Shown in pieces: positions 56,852 to 64,000 of a stretch of DNA of 64,000 nucleotides. Below the pieces are notes generated by a model. The model ran no database searches. It worked only from the letters and a program-made list of their open reading frames with translations, and had not been told where the DNA came from. The DNA is taken from assembly GCA_029233925.1 (NCBI GenBank), contig JARGOX010000021.1, positions 1-64,000 on the forward strand, written 5' to 3'. The position numbers were made by a program, and so were the translations under genes. Positions within the stretch are counted from its first letter, which is position 1. Each line of letters opens with the position of its first letter. The DNA is from Rhizobiaceae bacterium. Lineage in GTDB: Bacteria > Pseudomonadota > Alphaproteobacteria > Rhizobiales > Rhizobiaceae.

Positions 56852-57757
56852 TCAGGCCGCTTTTTCTGCGTATTGCCGATTGGCAAATCCAACAATGGAA
56901 TGAACCACGTCCGGTGCCTTCAAGATACGTCGGTGACCATAGCCATCGGCCCAGACAAGTTCAACATGCTTGCCAGCCGTCAAGAAGGAATCTGCATTCG
57001 CCGCTGAAACCTCCCGATCCTCACGTGCATGGACCACGAGCGTGGGTAAATTCAGCCTGGCCACCATATTTGTCCCGACAAAGTCTTTCAGCGGTCGACC
57101 GGTCACCTCCTCCACCTGACGGAACAGCGCATTTCGGCTTTGTTCGCGCAGGCCCAGCCAATCGGCAAACCATTGAAAAACCGCGGGAAGCGAGTTGGGC
57201 GCTGAAATCAGAACCAGCCTGTCCGGCTTGCAGGCAGGCACGCCTTGCACGGACCCCATGGCTGCATTGACAAGTACCGCACCGCCAAAGGAATGACCGA
57301 CCATCGTTGAAATCGGCCCGAATTGACGCCACACCGCATTCACGGCCTCTACGGCCAGAGCCATATTCAAAAGCCGTCCTGTCGATTGGCCATGGCCGGG
57401 CAAATCCAAAGCCACGACGGCCTTTCCGGAACGCTGCAGGGCCTCGATAATGGGCAACATGTGCTCTGTCCGCGATCCCCATCCATGGGTGACAAGCACC
57501 AGTTCACTGCCCTGCCCGGACGGCGCAGCAAAATAGCGGGCGGAAACAGCCCCTCTGGATATTGCCAAGATGAACTGACGCGCCCCCGCCATGGCAGGCT
57601 GAGCATCCTTGAGAACCTGGCGCGCCTTTTCGCTTGTTGCACGGCGCGTCGGCGTCGTGCTGAAAAGGCGAAAAGCAAGCCGTCCGGCGAATTCGGGCGC
57701 CAGGCGATCAGAAATACCAAAAACCAGGTGGATGACCTTTTGCAACAATGATGTCAT
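56852..57757 (-). CDS. Alpha/beta hydrolase
   Basis: A 301-residue hydrolase with the nucleophile elbow MVGHSFGGAV, the oxyanion segment LVTHGWGSRTEHM, an Asp in HAREDREVSA and a late His in GYGHRRIL, so the Ser-Asp-His triad is complete. It lacks a signal peptide and lid, and the substrate is unknown. It diverges from a MarR-family gene over only 47 bp that contain a palindrome, which suggests direct control by that regulator, perhaps in response to a toxic lipophilic compound. Confidence 0.88.
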   Translation of the reverse strand: MTSLLQKVIHLVFGISDRLAPEFAGRLAFRLFSTTPTRRATSEKARQVLKDAQPAMAGARQFILAISRGAVSARYFAAPSGQGSELVLVTHGWGSRTEHMLPIIEALQRSGKAVVALDLPGHGQSTGRLLNMALAVEAVNAVWRQFGPISTMVGHSFGGAVLVNAAMGSVQGVPACKPDRLVLISAPNSLPAVFQWFADWLGLREQSRNALFRQVEEVTGRPLKDFVGTNMVARLNLPTLVVHAREDREVSAANADSFLTAGKHVELVWADGYGHRRILKAPDVVHSIVGFANRQYAEKAA

Positions 57758-57788
57758 AGTCAGAATCCATTAGTAAGTTCAACCATGA

Positions 57789-57798
57789 ACAATATTGT
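57789..57798. promoter_or_regulatory. Palindromic candidate operator between hydrolase and MarR genes
   Basis: ACAATATTGT is a perfect 10-bp palindrome, flanked by the less exact arms AGTTCAAC and GTACAACT, in a 47-bp divergent intergenic region. MarR proteins commonly bind such a site and repress both genes. Confidence 0.55.
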
Positions 57799-57804
57799 AC
57801 AACT

Positions 57805-58263
57805 ATGAACGAAAATCAAGTCCTGCCCTGGGAAAATCCGCGTTTCAAAAACTGGATCGCCGTGGCCAGAGCCAGTCAGCTCATTCATCAAAGGCTCGCA
57901 AAGGCGCTCGCGCCGCTGGACATCAAGGTTCCGCATCTGGATATTCTGGCCAATATCTATCGGTTTGAGGGGATCTCCCAACAGGACCTCGCGGATAAAT
58001 TACTGGTCGGACGCTCGAATATCAGCATGCTTCTGCCGCAGATCGAAAAACGCGGACTGATGGAACGGCGCAGGGATGAAAGCGACAAACGGGTGTTGCG
58101 ACTTTATCTCACGGACCAGGGACGTGATGTGACCGGAAAAGCTCTGGCCATCGAAGTGGACCTGATCGAACACGTCATGTCGACAACTGGCACGGAAGAA
58201 TGCAATCGGGTCGGAGAGACCATGAAGCGCATGATCAACAAATTGGACGATTGGCAAAAGTAG
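57805..58263 (+). CDS. MarR-family transcriptional regulator
   Basis: A 152-residue winged-helix regulator. The recognition region (GISQQDLADKLLVGRSNISMLLPQIEKRGLMERRRDESDKRVLRLYLTDQG) is the standard MarR core with the wing DKRVLRLYLT. MarR proteins are dimers that let go of DNA on binding small phenolic or lipophilic ligands or on oxidation. It diverges from an alpha/beta hydrolase and PPOX gene pair that it probably controls. Confidence 0.92.
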   Translation: MNENQVLPWENPRFKNWIAVARASQLIHQRLAKALAPLDIKVPHLDILANIYRFEGISQQDLADKLLVGRSNISMLLPQIEKRGLMERRRDESDKRVLRLYLTDQGRDVTGKALAIEVDLIEHVMSTTGTEECNRVGETMKRMINKLDDWQK

Positions 58264-58280
58264 CCATCGGGTCAGAAATT

Positions 58281-58664
58281 CTACCGCGGCTTTTCTGACT
58301 TGTCGCGTGTCATTCCCTTGTTTGCCAGCTCCTGCAGGTAACCTTCCCAGTGCTGTTCAAGATTGCTGCCGAGATCATAAAGATAGGTCCATGTGAAGAT
58401 GCCGGTGTCATGCATGTCGTCAAACCTGATTTTCACCGCGTAATTGCCGACCGGCTCGACACCGATGATCTGCACATGACGCTTGCCGGGAACCGTTACC
58501 CGCTGCGCGGGAGAATGTCCCTGCACTTCAGCCGAGGGTGACATGACGCGAAGCGCTTCGGCGGGCAGTTCAAAGGGCTGTTCCTCACCAAAGGAAATGG
58601 TCAGGATCGACCGGTCTTTTGACACACGAAGTTCTGAAGGGCGTTTGTCCTGACTGCTTGTCAT
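58281..58664 (-). CDS. DUF971 (gamma-butyrobetaine hydroxylase-like N-terminal domain) protein
   Basis: A 127-residue one-domain protein. The segment [20 protein letters not shown] followed by [32 protein letters not shown] is the DUF971 signature, known as the N-terminal domain of gamma-butyrobetaine hydroxylase. It is likely a small metal-linked protein; stand-alone copies have no proven role and are sometimes found near Fe-S or molybdenum-cofactor genes, as here next to moaA. Confidence 0.9.
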   Translation of the reverse strand: MTSSQDKRPSELRVSKDRSILTISFGEEQPFELPAEALRVMSPSAEVQGHSPAQRVTVPGKRHVQIIGVEPVGNYAVKIRFDDMHDTGIFTWTYLYDLGSNLEQHWEGYLQELANKGMTRDKSEKPR

Positions 58665-59028
58665 GGTGAAACCTGTATGTTGGAACGACCGTCGTGCCTT
58701 TCGGTATCAAGGCGCCGAACTTTCCGCAACCCATTGTAAAGGATACCGCAGCGCTTCACCACAAGGCACGGCCGAAAGAGCAGGAAAACCACCTGATTTT
58801 CTCCTGGCCAATAATATGAACCCGATGCCGTCGATTCCCCAATCGGGGAAGCTTTTGACGGAAGCTTTTTACATATGCACTTTGCACCTTGACGAAGCCG
58901 GTCAAGAGGGCGACATATTGGGTCAGTGTGATGCGCAATCAGAAGTGAGTGAAACTGCCTCACTTGACCCGGCATGGTGGAAACGCGCACAGTCGTTTGC
59001 ACAACAATACGATGGGAGCGAGATACAA
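58665..59028 (+). promoter_or_regulatory. Structured leader of moaA
   Basis: A 364-bp stretch upstream of the moaA start with no gene. It can form a series of hairpins: TTCCCC/GGGGAA (58835-58850), CTTGAC/GTCAAG (58888-58906), and an extended arm with outer GGGTC/GACCC (58920-58924 with 58966-58970) and inner AAGTGAG/CTCACTT (58943-58949 with 58959-58965). Moco-sensing riboswitches occur in front of moaA in other bacteria; whether this is one is unproven. Confidence 0.5.
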
Positions 59029-60048
59029 TTGACAATCGACAGGAACCCTGCCCCGCCGATGATTGATCCCTTTGGCCGCGCCATCAATTACCTTCGGGTA
59101 TCGGTGACGGATCGTTGCGATTTCCGCTGCACCTATTGCATGTCGGAGAACATGACGTTCCTGCCGAAAAAGGACCTGCTGACACTGGAAGAACTGGACC
59201 GTCTATGTACGGTATTTGTTGAAAAGGGCGTCAAGCGTCTGCGCCTGACCGGCGGCGAACCGCTGGTCCGCAAGAACATCATGCATTTCATCCGATCTCT
59301 GTCGCGCCATCTTCAATCGGGCCAGCTTGACGAGATCACCATCACCACAAACGGATCGCAATTGTCGCGTTTCGCCGATGAACTGGCTGATTGTGGCGTG
59401 CGTCGCATCAATGTTTCACTCGACACGCTCGATGCGGAAAAATTCAGACATATCACGCGCTGGGGCGATATCGATCGTGTCCATGCAGGCCTTGAAGCGG
59501 CCCGTCGGGCAGGTCTGAAGATCAAGATCAATACCGTGGCGCTGAAGGGATTCAATGATGTTGAAATTCCCGAAATCATGCGTTGGGCACACGGTCTGGG
59601 CATGGATATGACGGTTATCGAAACCATGCCGATGGGCGAAATTGATGAAGACCGGACAGACAATTATCTGCCGCTCTCCCTGCTTCGAGCACAATTGGCG
59701 CAGCAATTCACCATGCAGGAGATTCCCTACAAGACAGGCGGACCGGCCCGCTATGTGGAAATAGAACAGACCGGCGGTCGACTGGGTTTCATCACGCCGA
59801 TGACCCACAATTTCTGCGAAAGCTGCAACCGCGTTCGGCTGACCTGTACAGGCACACTCTACATGTGTCTGGGCCAGGACGATGCGGCGGACCTGCGCAA
59901 ACCTCTGCGTGATTCCGAAGGCAATGAATTGCTCGCCGCTGCCATCGACAATGCCATTCTGCGCAAACCCAAGGGCCATGACTTCATTATTGACCGCCGT
60001 AGCAGCAAACCTGCCGTAGCGCGCCACATGAGCGTAACCGGCGGCTAG
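59029..60048 (+). CDS. moaA: GTP 3',8-cyclase (MoaA)
   Basis: Radical SAM enzyme of 339 residues that starts molybdenum cofactor synthesis by rearranging GTP. The N-terminal cluster is C-x3-C-x2-C in [10 protein letters not shown]; the C-terminal cluster is C-x2-C-x13-C in [20 protein letters not shown]; the protein ends in the essential Gly-Gly. The frame is open far upstream, but the good start is TTG 59029 with GGAG 10 nt before; ATG 59059 is the alternative. The other cofactor genes (fdhD, mobA, mobB) follow after two transporter genes. Confidence 0.96.
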   Translation: MTIDRNPAPPMIDPFGRAINYLRVSVTDRCDFRCTYCMSENMTFLPKKDLLTLEELDRLCTVFVEKGVKRLRLTGGEPLVRKNIMHFIRSLSRHLQSGQLDEITITTNGSQLSRFADELADCGVRRINVSLDTLDAEKFRHITRWGDIDRVHAGLEAARRAGLKIKINTVALKGFNDVEIPEIMRWAHGLGMDMTVIETMPMGEIDEDRTDNYLPLSLLRAQLAQQFTMQEIPYKTGGPARYVEIEQTGGRLGFITPMTHNFCESCNRVRLTCTGTLYMCLGQDDAADLRKPLRDSEGNELLAAAIDNAILRKPKGHDFIIDRRSSKPAVARHMSVTGG

Positions 60049-60097
60049 CGATGTACAGCAATTACGAACGGGTTATTCCTGCGATGGGCAGAAGCTG

Positions 60098-60973
60098 ATG
60101 CTGCGCACGGCAAACATGCGCAGTGCCTTATATATGTCATTTGCGATGTTCGGCTTCACCTTCAATGACGCGTTCATGAAGAACCTGTCCGAAGATATGG
60201 GCATGGGACAGGCCATTTTCCTGCGTGGCATTTTTGCCTCTTCTTTGATCATTCTGATTGCTTACAAGAAGGGTGCTTTGCGGCCCTTGAGAACGGCACT
60301 TCAACCGATGCCTTTTCTGCGCACGGCGGGTGAGGCAATGGCAACGGTTTTCTTCCTCAGCGCCCTCACCCAGATCCCCCTGGCCAATGCATCGGCGATC
60401 ATTCAAGCGCTTCCACTGCTGGTCACCGTAGGTGCAGCTGTCTTCCTCAAGGAGGCCGTCGGCTGGAGGCGATGGACCGCCATATTGATCGGGTTCCTGG
60501 GCGTTCTGCTGGTGATCAGACCGGGTGCAGCGGGCTACACGCCCTATTCCCTGCTGGTTGTCGCTGCGGTCCTGTGCGCCGCAACACGCGATCTGGCGAC
60601 GCGCGCGCTTCACAAGGACACCCCCTCGCTTTTTCTCTCGGTTCTGACCGCCTTGGCTGTGACCGCAACCGGCCTTGTCATGTGGGTTCTGGATGGCAGC
60701 GTGGCGGCGGTTGGCACCGTCCAGATCATCAAGATCGTGGCTGCGTCTCTTTTCATTCTTGTCGGATACCAATTTATCGTTCTGGCTGTGCGTGAAGGCG
60801 AAATCGCTTTTGTCGTTCCCTTCCGCTACACCGCTTTGCTGTGGTCAATTCTGCTCGGAGTGGTCATTTTTTCGGACTACCCCGACCCTCTCACCATTGC
60901 CGGAAGCACGATCATTGTCCTTACCGGAATCTACACTCTATACCGTGAACACCGATCCATGACGAACATTTGA
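60098..60973 (+). CDS. EamA/DMT-family transporter
   Basis: A 291-residue protein of ten predicted helices in two EamA repeats (FTFNDAFMKNLSEDMGMGQAIFLRG, then ASAIIQALPLLVTVGAAVFLKEAVGWRRW, and later FVVPFRYTALLWSILLGVVIFSDYP). DMT carriers export amino acids, nucleosides and other metabolites; the substrate is unknown. It lies 50 nt after moaA on the same strand and may be cotranscribed, though a link to molybdenum cofactor synthesis is not shown. Confidence 0.9.
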   Translation: MLRTANMRSALYMSFAMFGFTFNDAFMKNLSEDMGMGQAIFLRGIFASSLIILIAYKKGALRPLRTALQPMPFLRTAGEAMATVFFLSALTQIPLANASAIIQALPLLVTVGAAVFLKEAVGWRRWTAILIGFLGVLLVIRPGAAGYTPYSLLVVAAVLCAATRDLATRALHKDTPSLFLSVLTALAVTATGLVMWVLDGSVAAVGTVQIIKIVAASLFILVGYQFIVLAVREGEIAFVVPFRYTALLWSILLGVVIFSDYPDPLTIAGSTIIVLTGIYTLYREHRSMTNI

Positions 60974-61077
60974 TATGCATACTTATTCATAGACCATGGG
61001 GCGCGGCCGTAGTCCGGGCCTTCCAATCACCCAATTGACCGGGTCCCAACTGGCACAGCCGCAAGAGGAAATCAGAC

Positions 61078-62304
61078 GTGCCTGCAAAAATTCGATTTCT
61101 GGATAGAAAAACCCCGCCGCATATTGCGACATTGGTGATCATCACCGCGGCTGGCGCCCTGAACATGAACGTTGTCTTGCCCTCCCTGCCGGGCATAGCG
61201 GAATATTTTTCCGTGAGTTACAGCTATGTTCAACTTTTGATTTCCGCCTACCTGGCGGCAACAGCCGTGATGCAATTGCTTATAGGTCCTCTTTCGGATC
61301 GCTATGGCAGACGGTTGGTTATGCTCATCAGCCTGGCTGTATTCCTTGCGGCGTCGATCCTGTGTATTTTTGCACCGAACTTTGAAACCCTGCTGGCCGG
61401 GCGGATGATACAGACTGTCGTCGTTTCCGGCATTGCGCTGTCACGCGCCGTTGTCCGCGATATGGTGGGCATGGAGGATGCGGCCAGCCTGATCGGCTAC
61501 ATTTCCATGGGAATGGCAGTGGTTCCGATGTTCGGCCCGTTGATAGGCGGTGTTCTTGATGAAATTTTTGGCTGGCAGGCAGCCTTTTTCGTGACAATGA
61601 TGTTTGGCGCGCTGGCTCTGCTGCTGGTGTTTTTTGACATGGGTGAGACCAACAAGGAACCAAGCCGCAGCATCGGAGATCAATTCAAGGCCTATCCCGA
61701 ATTGTTCCGGTCACGACGTTTCTGGGGCTATGCTCTTTCAGCCGCCTTCACCTCTGGCGCATTTTTCGCCTTCCTGGGTGGTGCACCCTATATTTCCATC
61801 AATATGCTCGGGCTCAGCCCCTCCGAACTCGGCGCCTATTTCGCTCTGACCGCCATCGGTTATATGCTGGGAAATTACTTTTCCGGCCGATACTCAAAAC
61901 GGATAGGAATCAATAGAATGATGCTGCTGGGCAACGTGGTTGCCGGTACAGGAATGATCATGGCGCTCATCACCTTTGCCGCAGGCGCCACGCACCCACT
62001 GGCATTTTTTGGTTTCATGGGGTTTGTCGGTCTGGGAAACGGGATCAGCCTTCCCAATGCAAATGCCGGCGTCGTCAGCGTTCGCCCGCACCTGGCGGGG
62101 TCCGCATCCGGGCTTGGAGGGGCCTTGATGATTGGCGGCGGCGCAGCATTGTCAGTCTTGTCCGGCGCTGCGCTGGGTCCCGAAACTGGACCCTACCCGC
62201 TCTTGTGCATTATGCTTGCATCTTCAATACTGGGAGCAATCGCGGCTCTCTATGTCATGCGGGTGGCCAAACAGGCCGGCCGGGAACTGGGTGAAACGGC
62301 GTAG
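61078..62304 (+). CDS. MFS multidrug efflux transporter (Bcr/CflA type)
   Basis: A 408-residue drug/H+ antiporter with twelve helices. Family features are GALNMNVVLPSLPGIAEYFSVSYSYVQLLISAYLAATAVMQLLIGPLSDRYGRR (motif A) and SRAVVRDMVGMEDAASLIGYISMGMAVVPMFGPLIGGVLDE (motif C region). The start is GTG 61078. It sits between the EamA gene and fdhD; its 3' end is 13 nt before fdhD. Substrate unknown. Confidence 0.92.
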   Translation: MPAKIRFLDRKTPPHIATLVIITAAGALNMNVVLPSLPGIAEYFSVSYSYVQLLISAYLAATAVMQLLIGPLSDRYGRRLVMLISLAVFLAASILCIFAPNFETLLAGRMIQTVVVSGIALSRAVVRDMVGMEDAASLIGYISMGMAVVPMFGPLIGGVLDEIFGWQAAFFVTMMFGALALLLVFFDMGETNKEPSRSIGDQFKAYPELFRSRRFWGYALSAAFTSGAFFAFLGGAPYISINMLGLSPSELGAYFALTAIGYMLGNYFSGRYSKRIGINRMMLLGNVVAGTGMIMALITFAAGATHPLAFFGFMGFVGLGNGISLPNANAGVVSVRPHLAGSASGLGGALMIGGGAALSVLSGAALGPETGPYPLLCIMLASSILGAIAALYVMRVAKQAGRELGETA

Positions 62305-62317
62305 TGCAGGTAACAAG

Positions 62318-63199
62318 ATGAACAATCAGGGTTTTCTGCTGGGACCCGATCCGGGTAATCCGCTTTTGTCGCGTGAAGTTGACGGTATAGACCACAATGG
62401 TGAAACCGTCACCACCCGTGTTGTCACCGAAAAGCCCCTGACACTCTATTTGAACCGCCAGGAAATCGTCACCATGATGACCATTGGTGATTACCCGGAC
62501 CTGCTGGCAGTCGGCTATCTTCTCAACCAGAACATGCTGACAGCCGAAGACCGAATCACGGCAATCGATTATGACGATGACCTTGAGGTTGTCGTTGTGC
62601 GCACCCAACGCGAGACCGACTACGAAGAAAAACTGCAAAAGAAGGTGCGCACATCCGGATGCGCCCAGGGAACGGTCTTCGGAGATGTGATGGAAGGCGT
62701 GGAATCCATTCACCTCAACCCCGATGCGACCATCAGGACATCGTGGCTCTATACCCTGACAAAGACCATCAACACCGCACCCTCACTCTACCTTGAAGCC
62801 GGTGCCATTCACGGCTGTGTGCTGTGTCAGGACGACAGGCCCCTGGTCTATATGGAAGATGTCGGACGCCACAATGCAGTCGACAAGATTGCCGGATGGA
62901 TGTTCATGAACAAGGTCCAGGCAGAAGACAAGATTTTCTACACCACGGGTCGGTTGACCTCCGAGATGGTTATCAAGACGGCCATGATGGGAATTCCCAT
63001 CCTGATATCCCGGTCAGGTTTTACCGCCTGGGGCGTTGACCTGGCGCGCACGGTTGGCCTCACGCTTATTGGCCGGGCCCGGGGCAAGCGCTTTGTGGTG
63101 CTCGCCGGACAGGATCGCGTGGTCTTTGATATCAGCCCGGACCAGGTTGGCGATGAGGACACCAACCGCAAGAGCGGTTCGAAAGGCAAGCCCGCATGA
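62318..63199 (+). CDS. fdhD: Formate dehydrogenase accessory sulfurtransferase
   Basis: A 293-residue protein that carries sulfur from a cysteine desulfurase to the molybdenum cofactor, needed for formate dehydrogenase activity. The segments TSGCAQGTVFGD, IHGCVLCQDDRPLVYMEDVGRHNAVDKIAGW (holding the CxxC loop Cys pair) and YTTGRLTSEMVIKTAMMGIPILISRSGFTAWGVDLA are diagnostic. ATG 62318 gives family length. Its stop overlaps mobA by 4 bp (ATGA). A formate dehydrogenase itself is not in the window. Confidence 0.95.
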   Translation: MNNQGFLLGPDPGNPLLSREVDGIDHNGETVTTRVVTEKPLTLYLNRQEIVTMMTIGDYPDLLAVGYLLNQNMLTAEDRITAIDYDDDLEVVVVRTQRETDYEEKLQKKVRTSGCAQGTVFGDVMEGVESIHLNPDATIRTSWLYTLTKTINTAPSLYLEAGAIHGCVLCQDDRPLVYMEDVGRHNAVDKIAGWMFMNKVQAEDKIFYTTGRLTSEMVIKTAMMGIPILISRSGFTAWGVDLARTVGLTLIGRARGKRFVVLAGQDRVVFDISPDQVGDEDTNRKSGSKGKPA

Positions 63200-63864
63200 G
63201 CCCTGAAGCCAATAGCATCATCGGCTGTATCCTCGCAGGCGGGCAATCCCGCCGTATGGGCGGCGGCGACAAGACTTTGATGAAACTGCAGGACAAATCC
63301 ATGCTTGCCCTGGTCAAAGACCGGCTGCAGGTACAGGTGCCTCAACTGATCCTCAATGCCAATGGAGACCCCGGGCGCTTTGCCGCCATTGGCCTGCCGG
63401 TGGTCGAGGACAGCATCACGGGCTTTGCCGGACCATTGGCCGGTGTTGCAGCCGGCCTGCAATGGGCCCGGCAGCACAGACCTGCCTGCACCCATGTGGT
63501 GACAGCCGCTGCCGATACACCGTTTTTCCCCAAAGACCTGGTGAAACGGTTCCTGTCGATCAAGCCCATTGCCTCCAACACGATCATCATGGCCACCTCC
63601 ATGGGGCACCGCCATCCGGTCTTCGGACTATGGCCGGTTGCCCTGCATGCGGATCTTGAACAATGGCTTGCCACAACCGATACCTACAAGGTGCTGGCCT
63701 GGGCCCGAAATCATGACCTGAAATTTGTCGACTTCGCGGCCATCGACGGCCCAAGCGGTGCCATAGATCCTTTTTTCAATGCCAACACGCCGGAGGATTT
63801 TGCCATTGCCACAGAGCTTGTGATCCAGCTCGGCGCAGTTGACACGCTGGAGGAATACAGGTGA
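63196..63864 (+). CDS. mobA: Molybdenum cofactor guanylyltransferase
   Basis: A 222-residue nucleotidyltransferase that joins GMP to molybdopterin, making the MGD form used by formate dehydrogenase and related enzymes. The GTP-binding start LAGGQSRRMGGGDKTLMKL is present, followed by ITGFAGPLAGVAAGLQWA and TAAADTPFFPKDLV. It overlaps fdhD and mobB by 4 bp each, so the three form one operon. Confidence 0.95.
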   Translation: MSPEANSIIGCILAGGQSRRMGGGDKTLMKLQDKSMLALVKDRLQVQVPQLILNANGDPGRFAAIGLPVVEDSITGFAGPLAGVAAGLQWARQHRPACTHVVTAAADTPFFPKDLVKRFLSIKPIASNTIIMATSMGHRHPVFGLWPVALHADLEQWLATTDTYKVLAWARNHDLKFVDFAAIDGPSGAIDPFFNANTPEDFAIATELVIQLGAVDTLEEYR

Positions 63865-64000
63865 AGCAGAAGGTCTTTGGTTTCACCGGATGGAAAAACT
63901 CCGGCAAGACCGGTGTGACCGTTCGCATCGTTGAAGAATTGACAAGGCGTGGCTGGCGCATATCGACAATCAAGCACGCCCACCACGCTTTCGACATCGA
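63861..64000 (+). CDS. mobB: Molybdopterin-guanine dinucleotide biosynthesis adaptor protein (partial)
   Basis: The first 46 codons only; the gene is cut by the window end. GTG 63861 overlaps the mobA stop (GTGA). The visible part has the P-loop GFTGWKNSGKTGV and the following RGWRISTIKHAHHAFDID, both typical of MobB, a GTP-binding partner of MobA. Confidence 0.93.
   Translation, partial: MKQKVFGFTGWKNSGKTGVTVRIVEELTRRGWRISTIKHAHHAFDI

Overview
The window is ordinary chromosomal DNA from an alphaproteobacterium, most probably of the order Hyphomicrobiales (Rhizobiales). The main reasons are a giant membrane-anchored coiled-coil protein that resembles the growth-pole-ring proteins of polar-growing rhizobia, two L,D-transpeptidases, a DUF2865 secreted protein, a STAS-fused Mla-type permease, and MoaA and FolPBK proteins of alphaproteobacterial type. 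No genus can be named from sequence alone. I saw no rRNA, tRNA, insertion sequence, prophage or CRISPR array. Genes are dense, and many operon partners overlap by 4 bp.

Layout. 84-3307 (minus): ferredoxin, ferredoxin-NADP reductase, folP, folB, folK. 3433-11415: a small HPt protein diverging from the giant repeat protein, which holds 29 in-register 33-residue repeats and a perfect 594-bp tandem duplication. 12044-13689: a CDF metal exporter diverging from a PACE efflux protein. 13752-17907 (minus): an Mla-like lipid ABC system (permease, ATPase, MCE protein, lipoprotein). 18177-22432: an LpxH-like phosphoesterase, an SDR protein and malic enzyme. 22590-24115: a LuxR/LuxI quorum-sensing pair with a perfect lux-box-like dyad. 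24329-36739: DUF2865 protein, gltX, MFS and TauE transporters, fumC, nadE, hemerythrin, an extradiol dioxygenase-like protein, GFA, class II DAHP synthase and a gamma-glutamylcyclotransferase-like protein. 36826-45738: GH3 glycosidase, a hydrolase behind a MerR-type promoter, gor, rpiA with a DUF2059 protein, a HAD phosphatase and a large L,D-transpeptidase. 46293-49932: a membrane [2Fe-2S] protein overlapping an MscS-type channel. 49949-51774 (minus): ada with a 2OG-Fe(II) oxygenase. 52009-56120: TPR protein, class I fumarase, DUF2332 protein and a small L,D-transpeptidase. 56188-58664: PPOX protein and alpha/beta hydrolase diverging from a MarR regulator, then DUF971. 59029-64000 (plus): molybdenum cofactor genes moaA, fdhD, mobA and mobB (cut by the window end), with two transporter genes between moaA and fdhD.

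The genes cover folate synthesis, redox chemistry (ferredoxin, glutathione), central carbon metabolism (malic enzyme, two unrelated fumarases), envelope work (polar growth, lipid transport, 3-3 crosslinking), AHL signalling, alkylation repair and molybdenum cofactor maturation. The items most worth following are the expanding repeat tract of the giant protein, the cyclase-less membrane ferredoxin coupled to a mechanosensitive channel, the quorum-sensing locus with its dyad, and the highly structured leader of moaA.
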